NCBI GenBank assembly: GCA_963786305.1
Contig: CAWAYL010000017.1
Location: 150,026 to 214,025 of the forward strand
Length of the DNA stretch: 64,000 bases
DNA from: CAKZLS01 sp963786305
GTDB lineage: Bacteria; Pseudomonadota; Alphaproteobacteria; Rhodospirillales; Defluviicoccaceae
Direction of reading: 5' to 3'
Each line of letters starts with the position of its first letter. The first letter of the stretch is position 1. The notes under the pieces were generated by a model, which was not told the origin of the DNA, searched no databases, and saw nothing but the letters and a program-made list of their open reading frames with translations. The position numbers and the translations under genes were made by a program. Shown piece after piece: positions 1 through 10,145 of the stretch.

Positions 1-1272
1 CGATCTGGCGGCGCCAATTCGTCATGTCGATCTCGTCCAGCGGCACGCCGTCGATCAGGATCCGGCCGTCGGTCACCGGGTAGAAACCGATGATGAGATC
101 GGCGAAGGTCGTCTTTCCGGCGCCCGACGGGCCCACCACGGCCGTTATGGAGCGGGCCGGAACGGTCATGGACACCGATCGCAGGATCGGTTTCTCATCG
201 TATCCGAAACTGACGTTTTCCAGACGGATGTCGCGCCCGAACGTCACTGGCGGTTTCGCCCGACGTCTGTTCGCGCGCTTTTCGGGTTTCCTTGAAAAGC
301 TTCTGGATGGCCACGTAGGGCGCTTCGACGCCGGCCGCCTTTCGCACCATGCTCTGCATCTTGTTGAAGCCATTGAGGCTGCGACTGAGAACCGCGCCGA
401 CGAGCACGAGCTCGACGATCTGGATCTCCCAGAATGTCATGGCGATGAAGAAACCCGACTCCCATGGAGAGGGTGACGAGGATTTCCTGTCCGCTCTTCA
501 TGGTGGCGCCCGCGGTAATGGACCGGCGGAGTTCCTTCTTGACCGACAGGACCTTCCCCTCGAGGAGGCTGACGAACGCCTTTTCCTTTCCCATCGCCTT
601 GAGAGGCTTGAGATTGTTGAGGGTGTCGCTGAGATAGACCATCAGCTCGCGCATGCGCTGAGTCTGGCGCCTGCCGGCCTTGCGGGTGGTCCGCACGAGA
701 AATTGCAGGGCAATGGCGATGACGCCGCCGACGATGATGGCGAGCACCGCGGCCGGCCAGGATACGACGAAGGCGATGACAAGATAGACGACCACCTGGA
801 TGACCTGGGTGACGAACGTCGCCGCGATTTCGTAGGCCCGCCCGACACGGTCCGATTCGCTGCCGATGATCGCCGACACCCGCCCGATGGGGTGTTGGAT
901 GATGAACCGCCATCCCACCTGGAAGAACTCGTGAATGACCCGGGTTCTCAAGTCCGTCACGACGTCCGTGATGGCGAACGAGACCAATCTGTTGGCGAAC
1001 AGGGTGAAAATGGAATTGAGGACGAGAAACATGACGATCCAGGCAAGCAGCGGACCGAACTCGAGCTGCAGGCCGAGCGTGTCGAAAACGTTCTGCGCGA
1101 TCCGTGTCAGTTCCGATTGTTCGCCGCTCTTGTTGTCGAGCACGACATAGAACAGGGGAACCACGCTCAACAGCCCGATGCCCTCGAGAAAACTCGATAC
1201 GAACAGACAGGCAACGACGAGCCACCAGGGCACACCTTTGAACGTGAAAAACAGGGTAAGAGCGTGGCGCAC
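1..1272 (-). CDS. ABC transporter, permease fused to ATPase (3' end outside window, frameshifted)
   Basis: Exporter-type ABC half-transporter: an N-terminal transmembrane domain of several hydrophobic segments (residues about 15-290) followed by a nucleotide-binding domain. The Walker A motif GPSGAGKTT is read near 109-135; the window ends before the signature and Walker B motifs. Three consecutive reading frames are needed, with shifts near 455 and near 245, each explained by one base. The following AsnB-type gene and the nearby O-antigen-ligase-like gene suggest export of a polysaccharide or lipid-linked precursor. Substrate is inferred only. Start taken at ATG 1272; no better upstream start is seen. 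Confidence 0.8.
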
Positions 1273-1347
1273 TACTTATGGTATCCGTTTTGAACAATGC
1301 GAAACGTGGGGGCATCAATCATGAGTGTATCGCCCGCACATGTGTTT

Positions 1348-3322
1348 CTACGGGCGGCTCAGCCCGATTTTTCGTTGGCCCGCGTGCCAGCCCTCGAATA
1401 TCGCCAGGTGAAACATCACATGGTTGAGCCGTTTCCAGCCGGCGCGATGCTGGCGCCAGAACCGGCTGAGAGCCCGGGTATCGAAGCAGTTATGGCTTTG
1501 CAGACGCTGCTCGCTCAACTGCTCTCCGACCCATTCGCGCATGGTCTCTCTCAGCCACGCGCTTGGCAGGGCAAACCCTTGTTTCGGGCGGTCGAACAGC
1601 GGCCTCGGCACATAGCGCTCCAACAGGCTCTTCAGCACGCGCTTGCCATTGCTGTCGTCCAGGCAGTACGCCAGCGGCAGGCTCCAGGCAAACTCGATGA
1701 CGCGATGGTCGAGGATCGGACTCCGCACTTCCAGGCTGGCCGCCATGCTCGCCCGATCCACCTTGACCAGAACATCGTCGCTCATGAAGTTGAGGACATC
1801 CATGTAGCGCATCGCCCGCAGGGGTTCGCTCGTGCCGGCGCGCGCGTGGCCATGGCCGAGCAGCGATCTCGCCTTCTCGGAGCCGAGCGTCACGGTATCG
1901 GCAAAGGGATCCGACATGCGATATCGATCCAGCAAGTCCTCCGGGCATTCCGCCGACATCTGCCAGCTATCCATCGCCAACCGGCTCGCCCGCCTGTGCC
2001 ATTTGCTTGGCAGGTTCAGCGCGCGCGCCGGCGCCGAGTCCATGACCGCCCACGTCCCGCGCCGCGCCGAGCGCAAGAATGACGACAGCGGACGGCGAAC
2101 CGCCAGCGGAATACGCGAGACCTCGTTCCATCGCCGCAGCGCGTCGTGATACACCGGATAGCCGATGAACGCTTCATCGCCGCCGTCTCCCGACAACGCG
2201 ACCGTGACCTCGCGGCGCGCCAGTTCGGATACGAGATACGTCGGGATCTGCGAGGAATCCGCGAAGGGTTCGTCGTAGATTCTCGGCAAATCCGGGATGA
2301 TCCGGCTGACGTCATCGCGGGTGACGTACAACTCGGTGTGGTCCGTCCCGAGATGCCGGGCGATCGCTTTCGCGTATTCGGCCTCGTCGTGTTCATGCGA
2401 GTCGACGCCGATGGAGAAGGTTTTCACGGGGCGGTCGCTCCGCGCCTGCATCAAAGCGACGATGCTGGAAGAGTCGATCCCGCCGGAGAGCAAAGCGCCC
2501 AGCGGCACGTCTGAAATCATCCGCTTGCCGACGGCGTCCGCAAGCAGGCGATCGAGTTCGTCGACGGCTTGTTCGAAACTGCCGCTCGAACGGTTCACGT
2601 TCTCCCTTTTCGGCGGCCTCCCGGGCGCTCCAGAAGGCCACCGGCTCGGCCTCGAGGACATCCGTATCCGCGCTCACCGTGACATGGGATCCGGGCATCA
2701 ACTTGCGAAGATCGCTGTAGATGCAATAGGGCGTCGGCACCCATCCGTATTTCAGGAACATGCCCAGCCCCTGGCGGTCGATTTCGCCCTGGAACTCCGG
2801 GTGAACGAGAAACGGCTTCAATTCGGACGCGAAAACCACGGATCGGCCGCAGCGGCCATAGTACAGCGGCTTCTTGCCGACCCGGTCGCGCGCCAACGTG
2901 AGTGTGCGGTCCTTTCGGTCCCAAAGCGCGAACGCGAACATGCCTTGCGAGCGCGTCAGCGTCTCGTCGACGCCCCAGTCCTCGATCGCGGCCAACAGGA
3001 CTTCCGTGTCCGAATGTCCGCGGAATTGATGACCCTTGGCCGACAGATCGGCCGCGAGTTCGCGAAAATTATAAACCTCGCCATTGTAGCTGATGACGTA
3101 CCGGCCCGACGGCGAGACCATCGGCTGGGCGCCCGCTTCCGACAGATCGAGGATCGACAGCCGGCGGTGTCCCAACGCGACGCCGGCCGAGGCATCCGAC
3201 CAAACGCCGCCGGCGTCGGGACCGCGGTGTTCGAGCCTCGCCGCCATCGTCGAGGCCAACCCTTCCAGGGCATCGGCGGCAAGACCGCCATGCCGATCGA
3301 GGACGCCGACTATCCCGCACAT
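1348..3322 (-). CDS. asnB: Asparagine synthase (glutamine-hydrolysing) family amidotransferase, frameshifted
   Basis: Class II glutamine amidotransferase: MCGIVGV at the N-terminus supplies the catalytic Cys2, with the HRGPDAGG and NGEVYN glutaminase motifs. The C-terminal synthetase half carries the PP-loop LLSGGIDSSS and the SGDGGDEAF motif. The two halves lie in different frames and join near 2580-2600 through one missing or extra base; joined, the protein is about 650 residues, the normal family length. Members inside polysaccharide clusters often amidate sugars or surface polymers rather than make free asparagine. Position next to an ABC exporter favours that role here, but this is inference. 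Confidence 0.85.
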
Positions 3323-3475
3323 GGGCCGTCTTCCCCGTGACGCGACAATTGGCGGCGGGCGGTGTTTCCCTCGCGTTCTTCGGACGCAATCGACCGGCGC
3401 ATGATCTGTTTATTTCCCTTAACGATCAGGATGTATACCTACCCGTTCCGCGTTGTGCCTTGCAACATCTGGATC

Positions 3476-4169
3476 TCAGCCGGCTCCGCGCGCGCCGACG
3501 CCGCGCTCGACCAGCCCCGGCAGGTCGCTCATGTCCTTGAACACCGTCGTCGGCGCCGGAGGCGCGCAGCATCGCCGCGTATGCGTCGCTTGCGTGACTG
3601 CCGCCGGCGAAACCGAGAACGCGCATCCCCGCCGCCAGTCCCGCCTGGATACCGGCCGCGCTGTCTTCGATCACGACGCACCGACTGGGCTCGGCCCCCA
3701 TGCGCTCGGCGGCGTACAGAAACAGATCGGGCGCCGGTTTGCCATGCTCGACCATCTGGGCGCTGAACAGGTGCGGCTCGAACGAAGAGAGCAGCCCGGT
3801 GGTGGTCAGGGTCAGCCGCATCTTGGCGACGGCGCCGGAAGAGGCGATGCAGCGCGGCACGGTCAGCCTCGGCAGCATCGCCTTGACGCCGGGCACGGGC
3901 CGAAGCTCGGTCTTGAACGCCTCGAAGTCCTTGCGCTGCAGGGTGTCTTCGAAATCGTCCGGCGGCGGACGTCCCAGCATTTCCTCGATGCGCGTCATCA
4001 CCGCGGCCATGGTGATGCCGGTGAACGCGTCGAGACAGTCCTTGGGGGTCAACGGCAGGCCGAGAGCGTTCAACTCCCGCGACAGGACCCGGCACGCGAT
4101 GATCTCGCTGTCCACCAGCACGCCGTCGCAATCGAAGATAATCAGCTCGGGTGATACGGACACGGCCAT
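3476..4169 (-). CDS. HAD-superfamily hydrolase, phosphoglycolate/beta-phosphoglucomutase-like, frameshifted near C-terminus
   Basis: HAD phosphatase with motif I FDCDGVLVDSE, a Ser motif II (IASSG), the Lys motif III (HGKPAPDLF) and the acidic motif IV (VIEDSAAGIQAG), plus an alpha-helical cap between motifs I and II. About 230 residues. The reading frame runs on to 3426, but a one-base shift near 3550 restores a natural C-terminus ending at the TGA at 3476-3478. Its ATG overlaps the stop of the upstream kinase gene (TGATG), so the two are translationally coupled. Substrate unknown; context suggests sugar-phosphate or Amadori-product metabolism. Confidence 0.8.
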
Positions 4170-4957
4170 CAGACTCCGAACCGCCGGACGATGCCCTCGA
4201 CGGCGGACACGTAGTGACCGCCGAACAACCGCGCGTGAACCAGCAGTGGATAAAGGTTGTAGAGATCCCGGCGCTGCTCGAAGAAGCCGGGCCGGAGCGG
4301 CCGCGCGCGTTGGTAGCTCTCGAAGAACGGCGGTCCGAAGGTGGCGAACAGGGTCGCGAAGGCCAATTCGATTTCGGCGTCGGCGTAGTAGATCGCCGGA
4401 TCGATGAAGGCGGCGATCCGCCCGTCGCGGCAGAGCACGTTGCCCGACCACATGTCGCCATGAATAAGCGACGGCCGCTCCGGTTCCTCCAGCCAGCGGT
4501 CGAGCCGGCCCGCGAGCGTCTCGATGCTGGCCATCAGCGGCGCCGGCAGACGTCCGGCATCGAGCGCGGTTCGCGCCATGGCGAGGAGACGCTGCTCGCG
4601 AAAGAAGTCGATCCACGAGGACGTCCAGGGATTGGGCTGCGCCAAGCCGCCGATGACGGTGTCGTATTCGAAGCCGAAGGCGTCGGCCGAGAGTTCGTGC
4701 AGCGCCGCGAGCAGGGTCGCGGCGTCGGCCTCGGCGGCGGCGGTGATGCCGCCGGCGGTTTCCACGTGGCTGAGCAGCAAGAGGGTGTCGTCGGCGTGCA
4801 GAACGTCCGGAACCGGCACCGCGCCGGTCGCCGCGAGGGTGCGGAGCATGGCGCCCTCGAGGGCGAGATTGGATCCGGGCGGGCCGGACTTGGCGACCAC
4901 CGCACCGCCGTCGGCCAGGGTGAAACGCCGGACGTTGGCGACGCATCCGCCGCCCAT
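4169..4957 (-). CDS. Fructosamine/ribulosamine 3-kinase family protein
   Basis: Aminoglycoside-phosphotransferase-like fold with the catalytic loop LIHGDMWSGNV and the metal-binding stretch AFIDPAIYYAD near residues 165-195. Bacterial members phosphorylate O3 of ketosamines (mainly ribulosamine and erythrulosamine) on glycated proteins, which makes the adduct fall off. At 262 residues it is about 25 short at the N-terminus. The frame continues upstream with family-like sequence to the stop of the phosphatase gene but offers no ATG, GTG or TTG, so the true start is probably lost to an indel near 5020. It lies between a low-molecular-weight phosphatase and a HAD phosphatase, in one operon. Confidence 0.85.
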   Translation of the reverse strand: MGGGCVANVRRFTLADGGAVVAKSGPPGSNLALEGAMLRTLAATGAVPVPDVLHADDTLLLLSHVETAGGITAAAEADAATLLAALHELSADAFGFEYDTVIGGLAQPNPWTSSWIDFFREQRLLAMARTALDAGRLPAPLMASIETLAGRLDRWLEEPERPSLIHGDMWSGNVLCRDGRIAAFIDPAIYYADAEIELAFATLFATFGPPFFESYQRARPLRPGFFEQRRDLYNLYPLLVHARLFGGHYVSAVEGIVRRFGV

Positions 4958-5029
4958 CGGCGCCGACGATGTCGGACGCTGGCCGGTTGCCTGGAGGATC
5001 GTCTGTTCGATGCGGAGCCACCGGCCGGC

Positions 5030-5491
5030 CTACAGATGCGTTCGGCGGATATGGGCCAGCAGTTCGCGCGAACCGCCCTCGATGAGATCCAGCATGACCT
5101 CGAAGCCCCGCGCGCCTCCATAATAGGGATCCGGAACGTGCCGCTCGCCGAGCGCCGGCGCGAAATCCAGGAACAGCGCCAGGCGCTCTTCCCTGCCGGG
5201 CGGGCACATCGCCTCGAGGTCGGCGAGATTGTCGTCATCCATGGCGAGAACATAGTCGAAACGATGGAAGTCTTCCGGCCCGACCACGCGGGCGCGCAAC
5301 CCGGAGAGATCGACGCCGCGCCGGCTCGCGGCGGCCTGCGCCCGGTGATCGGGCGGATTGCCCACATGCCAGTCGCCGGTTCCGGCGCTGTCGACGGCGA
5401 TGCGATCCGTCAGCCCCGTGCGGTCCACGTGCGCGCGGAATACGGCCTCGGCCGAGGGGGACCGGCAGATGTTGCCCAAACACACGAACAA
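5030..5491 (-). CDS. Low-molecular-weight protein-tyrosine-phosphatase family protein
   Basis: Complete 153-residue LMW-PTP: P-loop CLGNICRS at residues 4-11 (CX5R signature) and the general-acid motif DPYY near residue 122. Start is uncertain: the frame opens with TTG at 5491, while GGAGG lies about 20 nt upstream, so a non-standard start slightly upstream is possible. In bacteria this family is often adjacent to fructosamine-3-kinase homologues, and characterised members of that pairing dephosphorylate ribulosamine 5-phosphate on proteins. That makes a protein-repair role at least as likely as tyrosine dephosphorylation. First gene of the three-gene operon. Confidence 0.85.
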   Translation of the reverse strand: MFVCLGNICRSPSAEAVFRAHVDRTGLTDRIAVDSAGTGDWHVGNPPDHRAQAAASRRGVDLSGLRARVVGPEDFHRFDYVLAMDDDNLADLEAMCPPGREERLALFLDFAPALGERHVPDPYYGGARGFEVMLDLIEGGSRELLAHIRRTHL

Positions 5492-5570
5492 AACGTTGAC
5501 CAGGATCGATTCCTCCGTAGCCTATCCGGCGCGGACTACCATGAACTCCAGGCGAGCGGCAACACTACCG

Positions 5571-6309
5571 ATGCATCAGACCGATCATTCCCCGCAAAAC
5601 ATCGTTATCCTCACCGGCGCCGGCGTCTCGAAGGAATTCGGGGCTCGATACATTTCGCTGCGCCGACGGGATCTGGTCGAAGGTGCGCCTCGAGGACGTG
5701 GCCACGCCCGAGGCCTTCCAGCGCAACCCGGTGATGGTCCAGGACTTCTACAACGATCGCCGCGCCATGCTCGACGACGCCGGCGTCGCCCCCAACGCCG
5801 CGCACGAGGCCCTGGCGCGGCTGGAGCGGGAATGGCCGGGCGAGGTGCTGATCGTCACCCAGAACATCGACGACCTGCACGAACGGGCGGGTAACCGCAA
5901 TCTTCTGCACATGCACGGAGAACTGCTGAAGGCCCGGTGCGGCTCATGCGCGAGCCTGTTTCAGTGGTACACCGAGCTGACCGTGGACACCGCGTGCCCC
6001 GCGTGCGGCCACCTGGGAGGGATGCGGCCCCATGTGGTGTGGTTCGGCGAAATGCCCCTGGAGATGGAGCGGATCTACCGCGTGCTCGAGGAATGTTCGT
6101 TGTTCATGTCCGTCGGAACCTCGGGCAATGTCTATCCGGCGGCCGGTTTCGTCAGTCATGTCCGCCAGTTCACGGCCGCGCATACGGTCGAGCTCAATCT
6201 CGAGCCGTCCTTGGGCTCGACGCTCTTCGCGCAGGCCATCTACGGCCCGGCATCGGAAATCGTTCCGGCCTACGTCGAAAAAATCCTCGGCGAGGGCCTG
6301 TCGCCCTGA
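5571..6309 (+). CDS. cobB: NAD-dependent protein deacylase (sirtuin), frameshifted near N-terminus
   Basis: Class III sirtuin: NAD-binding motif ILTGAGVSKE, TQNIDDLHERAG, the catalytic histidine in LHMHGEL, and two CxxC zinc pairs (CGSC, CPAC) before HVVWFGE. The N-terminal 20 codons are in another frame; removing one T from the GAATTCGG at 5632-5639 restores the conserved sequence into the frame that ends at 6309. Length about 245, normal for CobB. ATG 5571 is chosen; ATG 5541 is in the same frame. It is divergent from the phosphatase operon, with a short intergenic region at 5492-5570. Confidence 0.85.
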
Positions 6310-6381
6310 CGCGGCTTCATGGCGTTTTCGCCGGAGATGGGCGCGCTCGTCTCAGCAATCCGTGCCCGGCGTCGAGGGCCA

Positions 6382-6739
6382 TCAGGCCGCGGTACACCCC
6401 TCGCCCAAGACCCGGTCGCCGCGTGCATTGTAGTGCCCGTCCATCCGCGACTGAAAGAACCCGGCGATGCGCTCGCCGCGAGCGAATTCCGGCAGGAAAT
6501 AGTCCATGGCATCGAAAGTCGCCGGGTATCGCTGCTTGGTTGTCTCGAAAAACGCCGCATAGGCTGATGCGCTCGGGGTCCCGGAGGGCAAGGGGAAGAT
6601 AGAAATTCTGCTTCAGGCCAACCACGATGAAATAAGACGCGCCCTCGATCGCCGCGACGAAAAGGACGATCAGCGCTACCGCGAGTAATGCCTAGAAACG
6701 GCGATCCCGCCGCTTTTCCTTTTTTTCTATGGAGTTCAT
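6382..6739 (-). pseudogene. Remnant of an SGNH/GDSL-like hydrolase with N-terminal membrane anchor
   Basis: Starting at ATG 6739 the frame encodes a short basic N-terminus, then an in-frame TAG, then one hydrophobic segment (ALLAVALIVLFVAAIEGA). A second frame, entered near 6590, ends with FFQSRMDGHYNARGDRVLG; the DxHxN pattern is the C-terminal catalytic block of SGNH hydrolases found in polysaccharide clusters. The product would be only about 120 residues, whereas such proteins usually exceed 300, so the middle is missing. Stop codon, frameshift and internal loss together make this a pseudogene rather than only a sequencing artefact. Confidence 0.55.
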
Positions 6740-6933
6740 CGAAAACGCCCTTTGCGCGTCATTTGCCAGCAAGCAGCGGGAACCCTTATACTGTCCGGTG
6801 CTATGATAGGTGCGGCCGGCCGCGTCCGTGGACGTCGCATTAAAGCAATGTTAGTGGGTCGCATGCCATTTTCTTCGATGATTTGCGCGAGCTGCCAGGT
6901 CCATGACGGGCAGGCGTTTCAAGGGCACCGCCG

Positions 6934-8164
6934 ATGTTAGGATCCAGAGATATCATGGCGTCCCCGGGCATCCCCACGGATATCGCCGTGGTTCGGGTGC
7001 TGTTTCCACTGATCGTCATCGCTCAGTATGGCTACACCTTCGCCTTCAATTACGTGGATGTGTCGCTTCGCCATCCATGGGCGGGCGCGCTGGCGGTTGT
7101 CGCATGTCGCGCTGGCGCTGCTGGCGCTCGTCAACCGTCCCCGCGCCTGGAACCTGTTCATTCTGGCGGGCGGAGCGCTGATCGCTCTGTGCTGGGTCGC
7201 CAGCTACGGGTTCAGTTTCCAAGATCCCGCCGCCGCCGCCCGCGGCACGTCGATACCCCAGGGTTTCAAGACCATCGCCGTCTACGCCATGGCCATCTGG
7301 ATCCTGTCCTATGCCGACGTCCTGCCGATCCGGCTGCTGCGCGGCGTCGTCATGGTCACCATCATCCTCGGTGCGCTGATCGCGCTGGTCGGCCCGGCGG
7401 CCACGAAAACAGAGGGTCTCGAGGTGTGGGCGCCCATCACCGGCCTGTCGTTCTTCCCCTATACACCGGGCATTCACGCCAGCGCCTACTTCATGCTGAT
7501 GAACGTGTTCCTGCTGGATCAGATGCGGCGGTACGATCTGGTGCCGGCGACGGCGGCGTGGCCGCTGCTGGCGCTGGGCACCGTCATCTCGCTTGGATAC
7601 CATAGCCGCACGGCCTGGCTGATGCTGGCCCTCTATACGCTCTACGCCGTCTATCATGCCACCCGCGACGGGGAGACGTTGCGGACGCTGCTGTTCGCCG
7701 GGCTGGCGTTGGGCGCGGTCGGAGTTGTCGCGTATCTCACCCACACCGACGAAAACGTCGTGACGCTCGGCAGCGGCCGGATCGGCAACTATATCCATCG
7801 CTGGGGCATTCTGTCCTCGCGCGACCTCGGCCCGCTGTTGTTCGGCACCGGGATCGATAGCGACTGGTTCACGTCGCCGATCTGGTCGTGGAAGATGTCG
7901 AACTCGCATAGCGATGTCATTCACGTCATGGTCGAGGCGGGTCTCGTCGGTCTCGTCGGGCTGGTTCTGGTTTTCGTCGGGCTCTATCTCCGCCTGCCCG
8001 GTCGGGCGAAGGCCTTTTTCTACGTGCTGGTGATCAGCGGGCTGATTACCAACGGGCTGCTGATGCATGTCTCGACCATCGTCTATTTCTTTCTGGCCGC
8101 GGCACTGCCTATAGCCGTCGCGGCCCGGAACGCCGCGCCATCGCCGGCCCGGCCGGCCCCGTAA
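6934..8164 (+). CDS. O-antigen ligase/polymerase-like membrane protein, frameshifted
   Basis: About 410 residues with roughly ten hydrophobic helices and a large soluble loop before the last helices, the layout of the O-antigen ligase / Wzy superfamily. N-terminal helix 1 is in the frame starting at 6934; the remainder is in the frame ending at 8164, with one base lost near 7100. Sequences around LFGTGIDSDWF and MSNSHSDVIHVMVEAGLVG match the conserved C-terminal region in which such proteins have an HN/HS-type motif before a final helix pair. Probably joins or polymerises surface glycans. Substrate not deducible. Confidence 0.7.
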
Positions 8165-8181
8165 TCGCCATAGCGCGCTGT

Positions 8182-9003
8182 TCATGGGGCCGGGTTCGGG
8201 GCCGGGGCCGTGTCGAGGACCTCGATCTGCTCGGGATGAGTGGCGTCGATCATCGGGCCGCTGTATGACTTCAGCCATCCGCGCACCCGGATTTCCCGGC
8301 CGCTCAAGCTCAACGGGTCGAGACCCGCGTCGGCGAAACGCTTGAGGATCTTCACCGGGACGCTGACGGTGAAATCGGTCCGCCAATCGTCGCCGAAATT
8401 GAGGTAGACATAGCGCTTGACCCGCGCGGTCTTTAAAACGCGGCCCTCGACGATCTGGAAGCTCCCCATATGCCGCCCGGCCTCCTCGGGCGTGAGAACC
8501 GCATAGGACGGATCGCCCCACATTCCAAGACCGTGCTTGCGCGCGGTGTCCTCGAGGCTCAGCATCTCCGCCGCCAGCGCCCGGTTGTCGGCCAGGGAAA
8601 ACACCCGGCCAAGGCCGCGCTCCAGCATCTCGCCCTGGATCCACGTTGCGTCGTCGCGATAGACGTGGGCAAGCAGGCGGCCGTGCCGGTCGGCCTTCGG
8701 GCCGGTGAACCGGAGCTCGACGGTGTCGTTCAGCACGAGCCCGGACAGCGCGTCGCGCGCCTGATCGGCCAGCCGGCTGGCTGCGGGCGTAGGCCGGCCA
8801 CCGGAAGGCTTCGGCGCCTGGATCCCCACCAGCTTGACCGTGCTGGCGCCGTCGATCGCCGGTTCGATGGCGACGGTATCGCCGTCGATGACCTCCTTGA
8901 CCACCGCGGAAGCGGACGCACCGGGCAGTTTCCCAAGGCCCTCGCCGAACGCTGGATGGCCGACGCAAAGGACGATCGCGATGGTAAGCAGAGGGCGGTG
9001 CAT
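8182..9003 (-). CDS. Thermonuclease-like (SNc domain) exported protein with altered active site
   Basis: A cleaved signal peptide (about residues 1-20) is followed by an SNase-like barrel (VIDGDTVAIEP, VKLVGIQAPKP, ADRHGRLLAHVY) and a C-terminal OB-like part. Of the staphylococcal nuclease triad, the arginine of HGRLLA is kept, but the positions of Arg35 and Glu43 appear as Lys in VKLVGIQAPK. Nuclease activity is therefore doubtful; an exported structural or binding role is possible. 273 residues. It converges with the polysaccharide gene on the left and is divergent from the peptidase on the right. Confidence 0.8.
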   Translation of the reverse strand: MHRPLLTIAIVLCVGHPAFGEGLGKLPGASASAVVKEVIDGDTVAIEPAIDGASTVKLVGIQAPKPSGGRPTPAASRLADQARDALSGLVLNDTVELRFTGPKADRHGRLLAHVYRDDATWIQGEMLERGLGRVFSLADNRALAAEMLSLEDTARKHGLGMWGDPSYAVLTPEEAGRHMGSFQIVEGRVLKTARVKRYVYLNFGDDWRTDFTVSVPVKILKRFADAGLDPLSLSGREIRVRGWLKSYSGPMIDATHPEQIEVLDTAPAPNPAP

Positions 9004-9170
9004 GTCACCTGTAGGGAAGGTGCGGGAGAGTTTTATTTCGCATGGTCTTCATATCGACAATAAAGGTGGAGAATATGATTTACAGAAAAAAATGCTAGCG
9101 GAAACACGCGGTCTAAGGTCTTATTTGTGTCGTATACACGGCGATTACGTATAGCTCGTCAGAGGCGCGC

Positions 9171-10145
9171 ATGATGGATACCGGTTATTTCCGCGACGAT
9201 CTGTACCCGGAAACCGAGCCGTACGAGACCGGCGTGATGGTCCTCGATGCTCGGCACGCCATGTATTGGGAACAATCCGGCAATCCCGACGGCAAGCCGG
9301 TGGTGTTCCTGCATGGTGGACCGGGTGCCGGGTCCGCGCCCGCGCATCGGCGGTTTTTCGATCCGCAAGTCTATCGGATCATCATCTTCGACCAGCGCGG
9401 CTGCGGCCGCTCCACCCCGCACGCGGACATCGTCGACAACACGACCGATCATCTCGTCGACGACATGGAGCGGCTTCGCGAGCACCTCGGCATCGATCGC
9501 TGGCTGCTGTTCGGCGGATCCTGGGGGTCGACCCTGGCGCTGGTCTACGGCACGCGGCGGCCGGAGCGGTGTTTGGGTTTCGTCCTTCGCGGCATTTTTC
9601 TCGGCACCGCCCTGGAAGTGGACTGGTTCCTGCACGGCATGGGAATCTTCTTTCCGGAGGCCAACCGCGCCTTCCGGGAATTCCTGCCGGCGGCCGAGCG
9701 CGGCGACCTCCTGAAGAGCTATTACAAGCGCCTGACCGACCCCGACCCCGCCGTCCACCGCTCCGCGGGCGTCGCCTGGAGCCGCTACGAAACCGGCTGT
9801 TCGAACCTCATCCCGCGGAGCGAGAAGCTGAACCTGAAAGCCATCGGCGGCGTCATGTCGGCGCTGGCCCTTGCCCGCCTCGAGGCGCACTACTTCGTCA
9901 ACGATCTGTTCCTGGGCGACGAGGACCTGCTGGAAAAAGCCGAGCGCCTGCAAGAGATCCCGGGCGTCATCGTCCAGGGTCGCTACGACATGGTCTGCCC
10001 GATCGCCACCGCCGACTTGCTGGCTCGGAAATGGCCGCAAAGCAGGTACGTCATCGTCCCCGACGCCGGCCACTCGGCGATGGAGACGGGCATCCGCAAG
10101 GCCCTGGTCCGCGCCACCGAGGACATGAAAACCCGCATATCGTAA
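9171..10145 (+). CDS. pip: Prolyl iminopeptidase
   Basis: Alpha/beta-hydrolase of 324 residues that removes N-terminal proline from peptides. Visible are the oxyanion motif HGGPGAG, DQRGCGRS typical of S33 peptidases, the nucleophile elbow GGSWGSTLAL, a catalytic Asp in GRYDMVCP and the catalytic His in DAGHS. Length and order match the family. Cytoplasmic; no signal peptide. The preceding 165 bases are AT-rich for this window and contain no other convincing gene. Confidence 0.92.
   Translation: MMDTGYFRDDLYPETEPYETGVMVLDARHAMYWEQSGNPDGKPVVFLHGGPGAGSAPAHRRFFDPQVYRIIIFDQRGCGRSTPHADIVDNTTDHLVDDMERLREHLGIDRWLLFGGSWGSTLALVYGTRRPERCLGFVLRGIFLGTALEVDWFLHGMGIFFPEANRAFREFLPAAERGDLLKSYYKRLTDPDPAVHRSAGVAWSRYETGCSNLIPRSEKLNLKAIGGVMSALALARLEAHYFVNDLFLGDEDLLEKAERLQEIPGVIVQGRYDMVCPIATADLLARKWPQSRYVIVPDAGHSAMETGIRKALVRATEDMKTRIS

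Noticed and set aside
3426..5207. A 593-codon open frame joining antisense of the phosphatase and kinase genes to the HAD gene
   Set aside because: Only the part after 4169 resembles a family; the rest is Arg/Pro-rich shadow coding of genes on the same strand in another frame.
9075..9098. Seven-codon leader-like ORF (ATG ATT TAC AGA AAA AAA TGC TAG) after GGTGGAG upstream of pip
   Set aside because: Too short, no attenuator-like hairpins seen after it, and nothing ties it to peptidase control.
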